From positions 16,368,302 through 16,432,301 of the forward strand of contig CM023539.1 in NCBI GenBank assembly GCA_013350335.1: 64,000 nt of DNA, in the 5' to 3' direction. Origin of the DNA: Chimonanthus salicifolius. Taxonomy: Eukaryota > Streptophyta > Magnoliopsida > Laurales > Calycanthaceae. The translations under genes and the position numbers were made by a program. This document shows, one piece after another, positions 49,601 to 57,562 of this stretch (positions are counted from its first letter, which is position 1; each line of letters begins with the position of its first letter). The notes beneath the pieces are model-generated. The model did not search any database. It saw only the letters and a list, made by a program, of their open reading frames with translations, and was not told the origin of the DNA.

Positions 49601-52600
49601 TTGCTCCAGATTCTTATTATAAGTTCCAGGATGTCAATGTGAGTGATTCTATGATGATCCACATGAGGCCTGAAAAGAATCATTTTGAGGCAAGTTGGAC
49701 CCAGTGTGCATTCCCTATCATACCCTACACCTTTCCCTGATCCAACAGCCTTACCACTCCGTCCCACTTCATATGAGCTTCATCCAAACCCACATACTAG
49801 CCTACCTAGCCCACTTCATAATCCATGGCCTGAACCTACCAAGCCTTCATTGATCCACGGCCTGAACCCAAGAGAGAGAAGGTAGAGTTTATACTGAATG
49901 AGAAAGTGGTTCCCACACGCCAGCAGAAGACAGAATTTTCATGGTTGACAGTAGATGGACTTCAGCGACGGGATCCGATTCTTCTAATGAGATATCACAG
50001 CTTTGTATCGCCAGAAGCGTCGTCTTCTCATTTAGAGCATGTTAACTACAGTGACAGTTCAGATGCTTGATGGATGACATTTGAAGACCTTACGTGCGCG
50101 TGCATGCATATTGAAGACTCTACATTGGGAAGACGCGTCCGTGGGAAGATTGATGTCTTTTCATCCGTTTGAACTCGAGGTCGAGTTTTTTTCAGATGGG
50201 GAGATTGATATGGTACATCTCCAGCTTTATATTTTCATGGTTTTCTATTTCCATAATTTTCTTTTTTGTTTTTTTAGCAAGGATAGTTTAGGAAGTTTAT
50301 GTTTTTCTTATTTAGTAAGTTGAAACTCTATATAATGTAGCCTTCCTTTAGGCATTATATGATTGAATGTATGGTTGTTAAAATCTTACAATACACGATT
50401 CGTATCTTGCGATTCATACGATATGTTAAGAGGAACGATTCGTATCTATCAACAAATCTTACGATTCATATAAATAATAAAATTATGGAGTTATTAGGAG
50501 TGTAAAAGCATGAAACATTTCGTTCTAATGGTTTTTAAAGCTTGAGTTGACGAGCATTTAAGAACTTTCAATTTTTTGAGAATTTTTTTAGTTCATTATT
50601 GACTTTTCAAGGTATAGTTGGATTATATACTGGTCTTATACTTTTGAGAGTTGGAACATTGAAATTTGAGCTCCAATGAACTAATTATATAGAATTCACT
50701 TAATATTGAAAGAAAGTTGGAGAATTGCTCATGTTATTACATTTTAGATATATTTTACATTATTTCATATATTAAATATTTTTAAAGGAAAACACTTATG
50801 AATCTTACGATTCTACGATTTACGATACACGATTTGCGATTCAAGATGTATTAACGATTTACGATACGATTCGATTTTCACAACATTGATTGAATGAAAT
50901 AAAGACTTGAGTTTTTTCCCGCAAACCTTTGTGCGATTGATTGGAGCGATTCCTTTGAGCGAGAGGCTTGGCGAGAGGCCACGGCGTAAGGCCATCTTCT
51001 TCCAGGAACGAGTCTTATCTTCTTCTTTACTCTTCTTCTCTCCTCTTTGTTTTCTTTAGCCTTCTGGAACCCAAAATCCATCATGTTGTTGCCGCAAATC
51101 CCCGTCTTTCTGCCAGTCTCTGTCCTATACACCAACCCTTGTCTTAGCCATTACCAGACCCATACAGTGTCGTCGCACCTTCATAGCCTTTTTCCCTTGC
51201 TGCCACAGCCCATGCCTTCTTCCCTAGTTTCTGTCATCCCTCCTTCTTCCCTCCCTCCATCTCTAAACTTTCGCCCCTCCCCTGTGCCTTCCGTGCCGCA
51301 CGAATTGCTTGTTTAGTTGCCGTGAGCCCCTTTTCTTATTTCCCTGCTTTCACACGGTTGCCCTAAAGCCCTTTTTTCTAATCGTGTCCTATTACCCACG
51401 AGGCTAACATTTAGTTTCTTCAAGTCGTCCCTTACCCATTAAATGGTTTGGATTATTATTGAATTAGCTATATTGAAATTCTGGATTATTTATTATTTAC
51501 AGCTTATCATATTATTTGATTGTTAGTTTGTTAATTTTAATTTTAATTTCAGCCCATATTAGTTTTAGGTGCATTATTTTCATCCCTCCTAATATTTAGG
51601 GAACCACATTTAGGCATTTACGATCACCCTATACCTTGTCCTGCATCAATTCTAAATATGGGTCCAATCATCTACGGAAACCATGCCCTTCGTGGGAATG
51701 ACCATCCACGATAATAATATTAATCCATATACACAAAGCTCTCAAAGAGAATAACCATCCATGGGAAATACCCTCCATGGGAATAACGATCAATGGGGAT
51801 AATATCCATCTATAGAACCAACATGTCTATCATGAGACCAACGGGTCTACCATAAGACCAATACGTCTACCTTGGGACCAACATTTTTACCATAAGACCA
51901 ATACGTCCACCATAGGACCAACATGTCTACCATAAGACCAATACGTCTACCATGGGACCAACATGTCCACCATAAGACCAATACGTCTACCATGGGACCA
52001 ACATGTCCACCATAAGACCAATACGTCTACCATGGGACTAACATGTCCACCATAAGACCAATACGTCTACCATGGGACCAACATACGGGAATGAATCCAG
52101 ACCACCATGGGAACCATCTTCCATGGGTATACACATCCATCCCTGTTAACACTCTATCTGTGAGTATAATCTATTCATGGGTATAAACCATCTATGAATA
52201 TAATCCTTCCATGGGTATAATCCATCCACTAACACAACTAATCCAGGGGCACATCATCTACCATAAGATCTTCTATCCGTAGAAACAACACTCGAATGAA
52301 CAACTACGTGATTATGGCAACAATATCAAATCATCATATCATATCATAAACATACCACAACCCCTAGCAAGACTTAGGGTCCATGACTTTCTAAGCGGGA
52401 GACCCACGACTGTATCTGTGAGTATAGTCTTCCATGAGTATACACATCCATCCCTGGTAACACTCTATCTGTGAGTATAATCTATTCATGGGTATAAACC
52501 ATACATGAATATAATCCTTCCATAGGTATAATCCATCCATGGACATAACTAGTCTAGGGGCACATTATCTACCATGAGATCTTTTATCCGTAGGAATAAC

Positions 52601-55600
52601 ACTCGAATGAATCACTACGGGACTGTGGCAACAATATTAAATCATCATATCATATCATAAACATACCACAGCCCCTAGCAAGACTTAGGACCCATGACTT
52701 ACTAAGTGGGAGACCTACGACTAGGTGATCAAGTCTACCTCACCCTGCATCTCTTCACCTCATGGATGGTTCAGTCAAGCTCTAAGACGGTCGGACCGTG
52801 TCTGACGAAGCTAGCACCACCCCCATGGGGTAAAATAGTATCTAGATCTGCGCAACCACGCACAAGAAGTGTGAGGAATAGTCGTAAGAGTGCCCTACAG
52901 TATATAACATGTAAGAGACTCACTCTGCGACGGCAACCACAAGAGACCAAGTCTCCGTGAAAAAACACCATTATCCCGAATACCTCTCTGGGATAGGAAA
53001 TCAAACATCACAATCACGTGAGGGACGTACCCATACCACGTCTCAATATCAAGTGACCAAGTCACGGCTACTCTAGGCCTTACTCATGGAATTTATGTAC
53101 TTATCTTATCATCTGAATTATACAACAATGAGACACAGTGATCTACTGATCGGACAGTTTCCTTTTTCAACGGACTGAGACATATCGTTATTATTACGTG
53201 AGAGACATACACATACCACGTCTCAATCATCAATATGACGTGAGGGACGCACCCATACCATGTCTCAATATAATCATCAATATCACATGAAGGACATACC
53301 CATACCACATCTCAATATAATCATCACATGAGGGAAGTACCCCTACGTCGTCTTTACATAATCACCACGTGAGGGACATACCCCTACCAAGTCTCAATAT
53401 AGTCATCACATGAGGGACGCACCCCTACCACGTCTCTATATAATCATCAAGTGAGGGACATACCCCTACCACGTCTCAATATAATCATCACGTGAGGGAC
53501 ATATCCCTACCACGTCTCTATATAATTATCACGTGAGGGACATACCCTACCACATCCCAATATAATCATCACATGAGGGACGTACCCCCATCACATCCCA
53601 ATTTAATCATCACATGAGGGACATACCCCTATCATATCTCAATATAATCAAATGACCTAATCACATACATCTCAGTGCCAAAGCCCTCATCTGTCCATCT
53701 GAAGAATTTTCACAATTTTCGAGCCATTTTGGGCTCTACTCATGTAACAAACATATTTGTCTCATCATATTGGGACTCTCAAGGCATCATAACCACTTGG
53801 GCCACCTTCGAGGGATCCAGCATCTAGCATTAGGGTCTATATCACACCAATCTCTTTCTACCCTTCACATATGCTCAACATCTTACATCATCCTTAATAT
53901 AAATGGATGAGACAGAATACATCTTTTGATCAAAATGAGGCACAGTACTCTCAGTTGCCTACGTACCACATAGTGGACCAGATCAGCAGTAGTTCATTAT
54001 TTTCACATTTGGGTTGACATTGGGGAGTGGTCAAACTTTTACTTTAGGAAAATCAAATAAGGCTTTCTTAGCATTTACATTGCATTCCATGCATTCTCAA
54101 TCATGCTACCCCATCCCCATTGTAGCACAAGTTAACCCCTTGGGTTATAAGATACTTGACCTTAATTCACCCATATCACTTAGTCTAACTCTTCATCAAG
54201 TTCCTCTTCAAATCATGTAAATCCATTTTACACATGGTTAGGTTGATCAACCACAACCATTATCAGCATAGGTACTCAATAGTGATGTACATACCATCAC
54301 AAAATCCAAGTATGGCATTAAAACACATTCATCATGCTATTATATGAGTTACCCATCTAAGAATTCAAATCACAATCATGAGAATTCATTTAATACATAC
54401 ATTACTCATAACCATATACAAGTATGAGAGGTTACCAAGGCCCTACATTACACATCTTGAGCAATCATGATTTATCATATATTCTATCATACTCCAACAC
54501 AACACAAATCTATGAATTCTCAATTATAGTAAACATCTAATTATAAGGAACTTGGGAAATTCATACATATGTATTCGATACAATATATTCATATCCACCA
54601 CACATAAGCATAAGGAAGTCAGATCATAACCTTACCCAACTATGTATTGGAACGTGCACAAAGCAACATTCACTCAAACATATTATCAAACACCTTATAA
54701 GAATGGAATTTTACAAATATTCTCAATACTCCAAATGTAAGGCATTCTCCAATTTTACCTAATGCTGTCAAACTCGAATCGTATCGGAAATTGGTATAAG
54801 GGTGTGAATCGTGAATCGAAGATCGTAGAATCGCAGGATTCATACTATTTATTATTATCCTCTCATTTCCACAACCATTTTGTTGACCTGGGCCATTACA
54901 GCTTGAGAGAAGGAAACTTCATCTTCAATCTTCATATTATCATTGATTGAGCCATAGATGTCCTCATCAAAACCCTAACATTATATGTGGAAAAAGAATT
55001 CCACAAGCTTGTACTGCAAGACTCTCTCCAAAAATGCCTACTCTCTCATCATGGGCATGCACTTGATGGTGGTCAATGGACTCTACTTGAAGACTCACTC
55101 CACCTTAGTTTCCATTTTAAGCACATAACACTTGGAAGCATTCTATTGGTTGGAACACGCAACTCCAAGATGAAAAATTCCCATTGGATGGTAGCTCTCT
55201 CCTCCACATCACCTTCCTATGTAGCAAATCCTCATTGGGCGTGGGTGTGTGAGGCATCTCCAAGAAGCTTTGAACCACCAATTGTGAAGCACAACCACAC
55301 ATGGGCATGGATGGCAACATGTGATAGGTGGAGACATGTCACTAGTCCTATGTGTCACATGTTGATTGGATGTAATTTTTTTCTCTTCATTCCCATTGGT
55401 TGAGGTTGTGTGGCACATCATTTTTTTCCTTTTTCCCATTTCTATGCAGTATAAATAGAGGTCATTTCTAAGCCTTGGAGAAAATCAAGTCTTGGAATTG
55501 AAAATTGAACCAAGAAGATCCAAGCGTGCATTTAAGTGTTCTTGTAAGCTCTCTTTTGAATTATAGCTCCAAACTTTATTTGAATTAAGTTGTGGTTTGC

Positions 55601-56630
55601 ATTTCCTCTTTTAAAGTTATTTAAATTACTATTATCTTTGGAAATTGCATCTTTCAATTTTAATTCAATTCAAACTTGAAACTAGTTTCATTAGAAACTA
55701 GCTACCGCAAGACTCGCACATGAAGGTTGTCTTTGGTTCAACACTACATCGAACGGAAGTTTGATTGGTCCCATTTGTTGGAGGTTGATACTATCTCTTC
55801 CTTCGACATTCATATGATTAAAGGTTCAATTCTATCTTGGCCTTCATCAGATTGGTAATCAAAGCCTTAACCTGAATACACCTGTGTTCGGCACATCTTG
55901 CTTTCATTTACATTCTACTTTCACGTTTGGAGATGATGTTTTGTCAGGCACCTCACAGTGTTGTTTTGTAAAAGGCACCTCATCTTGTCGGGAAGACGCA
56001 CCTTACCTTAAGCATCAATTGCAGGAAGGTATAATTTACGCAGCCACAAGGTAGAAATGATGACGGAGTTTTAGTCAGACCCAGCTCATCATTCCTAGAG
56101 TGCACCAGAGAATAACAAGAATGGGTTCTTGAGGGACCAAATTCAATCACAATTGAACTCAAGAACCATAGCTACCCCACCTAAATGATTTCTCTCTAAT
56201 GTGCTGGACATTATACTTTTCTATTTATAATTCATGAAATCAAAAGCATCTAATCTTGCCTCAATGCTCTAATACTAATTGATTAACAAATTGACAGTTC
56301 TGCACTAAGCAAAAAAAAAACACATACAGATGTCCTTGAAATGTTTTTCTATGAATGGGAAAGATGAAACCTGAGGAGAAAGTGCCCTTGCTTGGTCCTT
56401 TAAGAGATTCATGACATCAGCGCAAACAGTTTGCACCCTTGAATCACAATGCAGGGAAGGAACCTTCACCTTCTGCTCTGCAAATAACAGGGAAAAAAAG
56501 AACAAGAAATGACTGCCAAGTGAAGAATCAGTAATCGTCGTTTGTACTAAAGATTCATGTTCCTCACCTTGAGGTCAATGCCCACAACAGCACCACCATT
56601 TCCTAGAGGACCCAAACTCTGGCAAGCCAC
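31238..56630 (-). CDS. FTSJ-like: FtsJ/RrmJ/MRM2-type rRNA 2'-O-ribose methyltransferase, four 3' exons
   Basis: Joining 56630-56568, 56472-56371, 32506-32254 and 31347-31238 gives 175 codons plus a TAG stop with no frame break. Known family: SAM-dependent methyltransferases that methylate a uridine ribose in the large-subunit rRNA A-loop, in bacteria or organelles. Visible motifs are [20 protein letters not shown] (SAM site, acidic residue in GIDL), [19 protein letters not shown] (catalytic Asp), NLVIKLLE (catalytic Lys) and [11 protein letters not shown] (catalytic Glu). The remaining tetrad Lys and the DLGCAPG loop belong to an upstream exon not found in the window. All junctions are GT-AG, with phases 0, 0, 0 (before the first visible exon) and 1. 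Organelle targeting is inference. The coding sequence looks intact despite a 23.9-kb intron. Confidence 0.9.
31578..31608. repeat. (AG)n microsatellite
   Basis: About fifteen AG units, within the intron before the last methyltransferase exon. Confidence 0.95.
32254..32506 (-). CDS. FTSJ-like: Methyltransferase exon with catalytic Asp and Lys
   Basis: 253 bp, with acceptor TTGCAG|GGC at 32506 and donor CCAG|GTGAGC at 32254. It starts [17 protein letters not shown] and continues [21 protein letters not shown] low-complexity, probably surface loop follows (about 30 residues, Gly/Asp/Asn-rich), then [18 protein letters not shown]. The loop is where family members vary in length. Confidence 0.93.
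33263..34559 (+). mobile_element. T-family solo LTR (1297 bp)
   Basis: It begins TGATAAATGCTG and ends AAAGTGGTAGCA. Flanks GTAGG (33258-33262) and GTATG (34560-34564) match at 4 of 5. It has no primer site, coding region or second LTR. It serves as the intact reference for the damaged T LTRs at 17925-18370 and 24277-28972. Confidence 0.85.
34850..35574 (+). mobile_element. Q-type LTR fragment
   Basis: The right end has the shared Q-LTR tail 'taatttcagcccattttag', 'gcattattttcatccc', 'aggcatttagg' and a terminal TTGCATCA at 35574. The C/T-rich stretch before it matches the style of other Q LTRs (40920-41150, 48270-48600). The left border is unclear and no target duplication was identified. 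Confidence 0.6.
35575..36236. other. Intron DNA, no clear feature
   Basis: No repeat family or frame recognised. From about 36097 (TGTCATACCC) it may belong to an LTR that resumes at 54906 after the Z insertion. Confidence 0.4.
36694..36745 (+). repeat. Q element 5' LTR, first 52 bp
   Basis: It matches the first bases of the 3' LTR at 50206 (CATCTCCAGCTTT, TTTTCATGGTTTTC). It is cut by copia H after CATAA (36741-36745), which is repeated at 48083-48087. Confidence 0.88.
36746..38543 (+). repeat. H copia 5' LTR (1798 bp)
   Basis: Its right two thirds align closely with 46887-48082, including 'ggagcgtcagcacacattggg', 'tgtgagggtgtaagtcccc' and the terminal GGACTATCA. It contains a run of palindromes, CACCGA-NNNN-TCGGTG, at 37060-37075 and 37184-37199, and a shorter form at 37329-37342. 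Degenerate copies follow. The LTR would supply promoter and polyadenylation signals. Confidence 0.85.
38546..38557 (+). other. H copia primer binding site
   Basis: TGGTATCAAAGC, two bases after the LTR end, matches the initiator tRNA-Met complement with one change (A for G). Confidence 0.85.
38609..38900 (+). pseudogene. H copia gag remnant
   Basis: It starts ATG at 38609 with [19 protein letters not shown], where copia Gag proteins begin with a K-P-P/L-F-x-G motif, and soon hits a stop. A second frame continues with [13 protein letters not shown] and [10 protein letters not shown], resembling the W...A-W conserved part of Gag. Stops follow. Nothing identifiable as protease or pol comes after it. 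Confidence 0.6.
38901..40638. other. H internal DNA, unrecognised
   Basis: No conserved motif was found. The frame at 39082-39435 (117 codons) resembles nothing I know. An (AC)9 microsatellite lies at 40199-40216. The segment 40320-40400 (CGACATATCGAC, GACCCGTCGGTAAG) echoes the palindromes of the H LTR and may be a related LTR fragment. Confidence 0.45.
40639..41759 (+). repeat. Q-type 5' LTR (1121 bp)
   Basis: It begins TGATACGGTGCATTC and ends CTGCGTCA. It has TATATAAG (about 40806) as a likely TATA box, a C/T-rich middle, and the shared tail with 'taatttcagcc' and 'aggcatttaggatcacc'. Confidence 0.82.
41764..41774 (+). other. Primer binding site
   Basis: TGGTATCAGAG, five bases after the LTR end, is an exact match to the start of the initiator tRNA-Met complement. 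Confidence 0.85.
42049..43292 (+). pseudogene. Q gypsy Gag remnant with intact zinc knuckle
   Basis: The N-terminal part (42049-42348) has a coiled-coil-like helix ([11 protein letters not shown]...LRNRIEVLE) and an Arg/His-rich end. Frame changes near 42345 and 42600 interrupt the capsid domain, which reads [20 protein letters not shown], then [20 protein letters not shown] and [13 protein letters not shown] (42684 onward). The zinc knuckle [14 protein letters not shown] fits CX2CX4HX4C. An acidic tail follows. Gag would form particles and bind RNA. Confidence 0.9.
43300..43640 (+). pseudogene. Q gypsy aspartic protease remnant
   Basis: [20 protein letters not shown] carries the active-site region, where D-S-G has become D-S-E. 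After a stop, the next frames give [20 protein letters not shown] and then [14 protein letters not shown], the second conserved half. Frameshifts and the altered glycine make it inactive. Confidence 0.82.
43757..44540 (+). pseudogene. Q gypsy reverse transcriptase, cut before its end
   Basis: The entry linker and [20 protein letters not shown] (43757-44029) are followed by a frame slip. [23 protein letters not shown] comes next, where the expected Trp codon TGG has become TAG. Then come [35 protein letters not shown], the active site [11 protein letters not shown] and [12 protein letters not shown]. Directly after VVSS the reading enters P LTR sequence. All catalytic Asp residues are visible, but the frame is broken and the connection to RNase H is lost. 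Confidence 0.92.
44541..46886 (-). mobile_element. Inverted, truncated family-P LTR
   Basis: On the minus strand it begins TATAACACCCC at 46886 (P start with one change) and follows the copy at 18952 until it breaks off at 44541. GGTTCGGCC palindromes are present at several points (for example 45116 and 45391). A 90-codon stretch at 46148-45864 is identical in translation to 19679-19950, which shows a close relationship although neither is a gene. The left third of the LTR is missing at the junction with gypsy reverse transcriptase. Confidence 0.85.
46887..48082 (+). repeat. H copia 3' LTR, last 1.2 kb
   Basis: It corresponds to about 37364-38543 of the 5' LTR and ends GGACTATCA followed by the CATAA duplication. 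The first 0.6 kb is absent, replaced by the inverted P fragment. Confidence 0.87.
48088..48941 (+). repeat. Q element 5' LTR, main segment
   Basis: It resumes after the H insertion and ends CCTGCATCA. Its C/T-rich middle is nearly identical to the 3' LTR: translated frames 48340-48609 and 51047-51316 differ at one residue. That likeness marks an LTR pair of modest age. The primer site TGGTATCAGTAGCC follows at 48945. Confidence 0.88.
49033..49335 (+). pseudogene. Q element gag C-terminal remnant
   Basis: 100 codons read [20 protein letters not shown], then a Ser/Lys linker and the zinc knuckle [14 protein letters not shown] (CX2CX4HX4C intact). They correspond to the end of the Gag at 42684-43292. 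The capsid domain upstream is deleted, so the remnant starts only about 90 bp after the LTR. Confidence 0.85.
49372..49740 (+). pseudogene. Q element ORF of unknown function after gag
   Basis: 122 codons, acidic and Ser/Pro-rich ([20 protein letters not shown]). It has no protease or polymerase motif. It lies where protease and reverse transcriptase should be, so it may be a degenerate spacer or foreign sequence carried by this derivative. A short frame (49685-49885) continues in another phase, Pro-rich. Confidence 0.45.
50193..50205 (+). other. Q polypurine tract
   Basis: CAGATGGGGAGAT lies directly before the 3' LTR. The same motif precedes the Q LTR at 62614. Confidence 0.75.
50206..51648 (+). 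repeat. Q element 3' LTR with MITE insertion
   Basis: It starts TGATATGGTACATC and ends CCTGCATCA. Removing the 527 bp MITE plus duplication gives about 916 bp, close to the 906-bp 5' LTR. Confidence 0.88.
50370..50886. mobile_element. Mutator-like MITE (517 bp), 10-bp TSD
   Basis: Flanked by TGATTGAATG at 50360-50369 and 50887-50896. The termini are imperfect inverted repeats (TATGGTTGTTAAAATC and the complement of GATTTTCACAACAT). The interior is AT-rich, with many ACGATTC/GAATCGT words near both ends. A 9-11 bp duplication suggests a MULE-type transposase. The 5' Q LTR lacks it, so it inserted after the Q element did. Confidence 0.8.
51828..52085. repeat. 20-bp / 40-bp tandem array in Z LTR
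   Basis: Units alternate between ACGTCTACCATGGGACCAAC and ATGTCCACCATAAGACCAAT, about 13 units of 20 bp in a 40-bp higher-order pattern. The reverse-complement array appears in the other Z LTR at about 61310-61480 with fewer, more divergent units. Confidence 0.87.
53180..53650. repeat. About 41-bp tandem array in Z LTR
   Basis: About eleven units of CACGTGAGGGAC-TACCC-TACCACGTCTCAATATAATCAT type. CACGTG recurs in many units. The inverted Z LTR has only about three to four units (60295-60440) plus one near 60670, so the copy number changes quickly. Confidence 0.87.
54906..55849 (+). mobile_element. Probable LTR fragment of an unassigned copia/gypsy
   Basis: A TATA box (TATAAATA, 55450-55457) is followed by an end in TTCATCA (55849) and a primer-like TTGGTAATCAAAGCC (from about 55852), close to the initiator tRNA-Met complement with one extra base. 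Its start may be TGTCATACCC at 36097, before the Z insertion. No partner LTR or duplication was found. Confidence 0.5.
55866..56370. other. Intron DNA next to the exon
   Basis: No repeat family recognised. The words 'caggcacctcac' and 'aaggcacctcatc' are repeated near 55950-55985. The donor site lies at 56370. Confidence 0.5.
56371..56472 (-). CDS. FTSJ-like: Methyltransferase exon, 102 bp
   Basis: 34 codons read [20 protein letters not shown] and then [14 protein letters not shown]. The acceptor is TTTGCAGAGCAG|AAG at 56472 and the donor is CTCAG|GTTTCA at 56371. Both junctions are phase 0. CADVMNL is the region after the SAM-binding strand. Confidence 0.92.
56568..56630 (-). CDS. FTSJ-like: Methyltransferase exon, 63 bp, SAM-binding segment
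   Basis: 21 codons starting [20 protein letters not shown] and ending with Lys. The acceptor is GATGTAG|GTG at 56630 and the donor is CTCAAG|GTGAGG at 56568. The preceding exon, which should end in DLGCAPGAWLQ-like sequence, is not found in the remaining 7.4 kb of the window. Confidence 0.92.
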
Positions 56631-57412
56631 CTACATCACCCAATATTACAAATTAAAGATCGAATAATGAAAAGAAAATATCATATAGATGTCTTCTCAT
56701 CCATGAGAATAAAGACAAAAAACCCAATGACACACATATACAAATTTCTAACAAAACTAGAATGGAAGATGTACAAGACAAGATGATCTAGAAAATATCC
56801 AATATAATTAAATAACACCATAACAAGAAAAAACATGAAAATGTTTATTGCGGACCCTGTTGTAAAAAAGAATGGAAAATGAAGAAAATTGAGGAAACAT
56901 GGGATAGGGATTTCTGTTCAAGGCGAAACCAAACCTCCTAACTTTGGTTTCAATTCAAGGACAAACCGAGCACCAAGCCCAACCTTATCTTTTTTCCGTT
57001 TTTTGGGGGGTTGGTGCAAGAAAAATTCTCTAATATCTTTTAATTTAATTGACTTAGCCTATAAAGTACCACTCAATGGAAAAATACAGTAATGGAAATA
57101 TATCTCATATTCACAACCTACAAATTGTTACAGGTTGGCCCAGCCCACAGTAAAGCCCAAAGTGTCCCCATCCCTAAACAGAACCGAGGATAACTTAAGG
57201 GGAAAAAAGAAGAGAGAAAGAAAAAAGAAAAAAATGAGTGAAAAAAAAAATGAGTGAGGAAAAAGATCAGAGAGAAAAAACAGAACAGAGAGGAAAAAAA
57301 GGAAAAGGCTCGATTCCAGGACAACAGGTGGCTCGACGGGACTAGGTCTCTGGAGCGAGGCTTTCAGTCCCAAATCTCAGAGGGCGGGAAAGGAAGTGAG
57401 AGCCTTTGAGGT

Positions 57413-57562
57413 ATGGATCGGGATCCCGCAAAAACAGTATTAGAGAAGAGGGGCTATTCAGACGAGGACGAAGAAGAGATTATCAGAATTGGCAAGGAAT
57501 TGGGCATTCGCATCGACTCAGAACAGGAAGCGGAGAGATCAATTAGGCAGACAAAGGATTGA
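57413..57562 (+). CDS. Small unassigned ORF, 49 codons
   Basis: MDRDPAKTVLEKRGYSDEDE opens a very acidic, then mixed-charge peptide ending QTKD before TGA. The base composition (57300-57562) is more GC-rich and gene-like than the surroundings. No family is recognised. It could be an upstream exon of a plus-strand gene, a captured gene fragment, or chance. The sense is opposite to the methyltransferase. Confidence 0.3.
   Translation: MDRDPAKTVLEKRGYSDEDEEEIIRIGKELGIRIDSEQEAERSIRQTKD

Larger units (their letters stand above)
36694..51648 (+). mobile_element. Q gypsy element with perfect TSD, internally deleted, carrying copia H
   Basis: Its outer ends are TGATGCAG (36694) and CTGCATCA (51648). 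ATTCT is duplicated at 36689-36693 and 51649-51653. Without its own insertion the element is only about 3.6 kb: 5' LTR (36694-36745 plus 48088-48941), primer site, a gag remnant, an acidic ORF, and the 3' LTR (50206-51648). Protease, reverse transcriptase and integrase are absent. It may be a deletion derivative of an autonomous Q element such as the one at 40639. Confidence 0.87.
36242..54900 (-). mobile_element. Family-Z solo LTR split by a 15-kb insertion
   Basis: Two segments (36242-36693 and 51654-54900) together make one minus-strand Z LTR of about 3.7 kb. The ends are TGTCACG... at the left and ...GGGCCATTACA at the right. Identical GCTTG target duplications flank it (36237-36241 and 54901-54905). 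The two segments are colinear with the intact inverted copy at 59388-62322. The break falls inside 'gggacaatatt' and 'gggtccaatc', which are adjacent in that copy. Confidence 0.88.
32507..56370 (-). other. 23,864-bp intron of the methyltransferase gene
   Basis: The donor is CTCAG|GTTTCATC (56370) and the acceptor is TTTGCAG|GGC (32507). Both flanking exons are phase 0 and their joint ...[13 protein letters not shown]... matches the family across the junction. The intron is mostly retrotransposon: a solo T LTR, Q-type LTR fragments, a four-level Z/Q/H/gypsy nest and unassigned LTR-like pieces. Little more than 2-3 kb is not obviously mobile DNA. Confidence 0.85.

Noticed and set aside
51828..52085. 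CRISPR-like regular array
   Set aside because: Units are contiguous 20-bp tandem copies with no unique spacers, in plant LTR DNA.
55980..56162. Possible additional methyltransferase exon on the minus strand
   Set aside because: The frame has no FtsJ similarity, and the flanking exons already join without a gap in the conserved motif.
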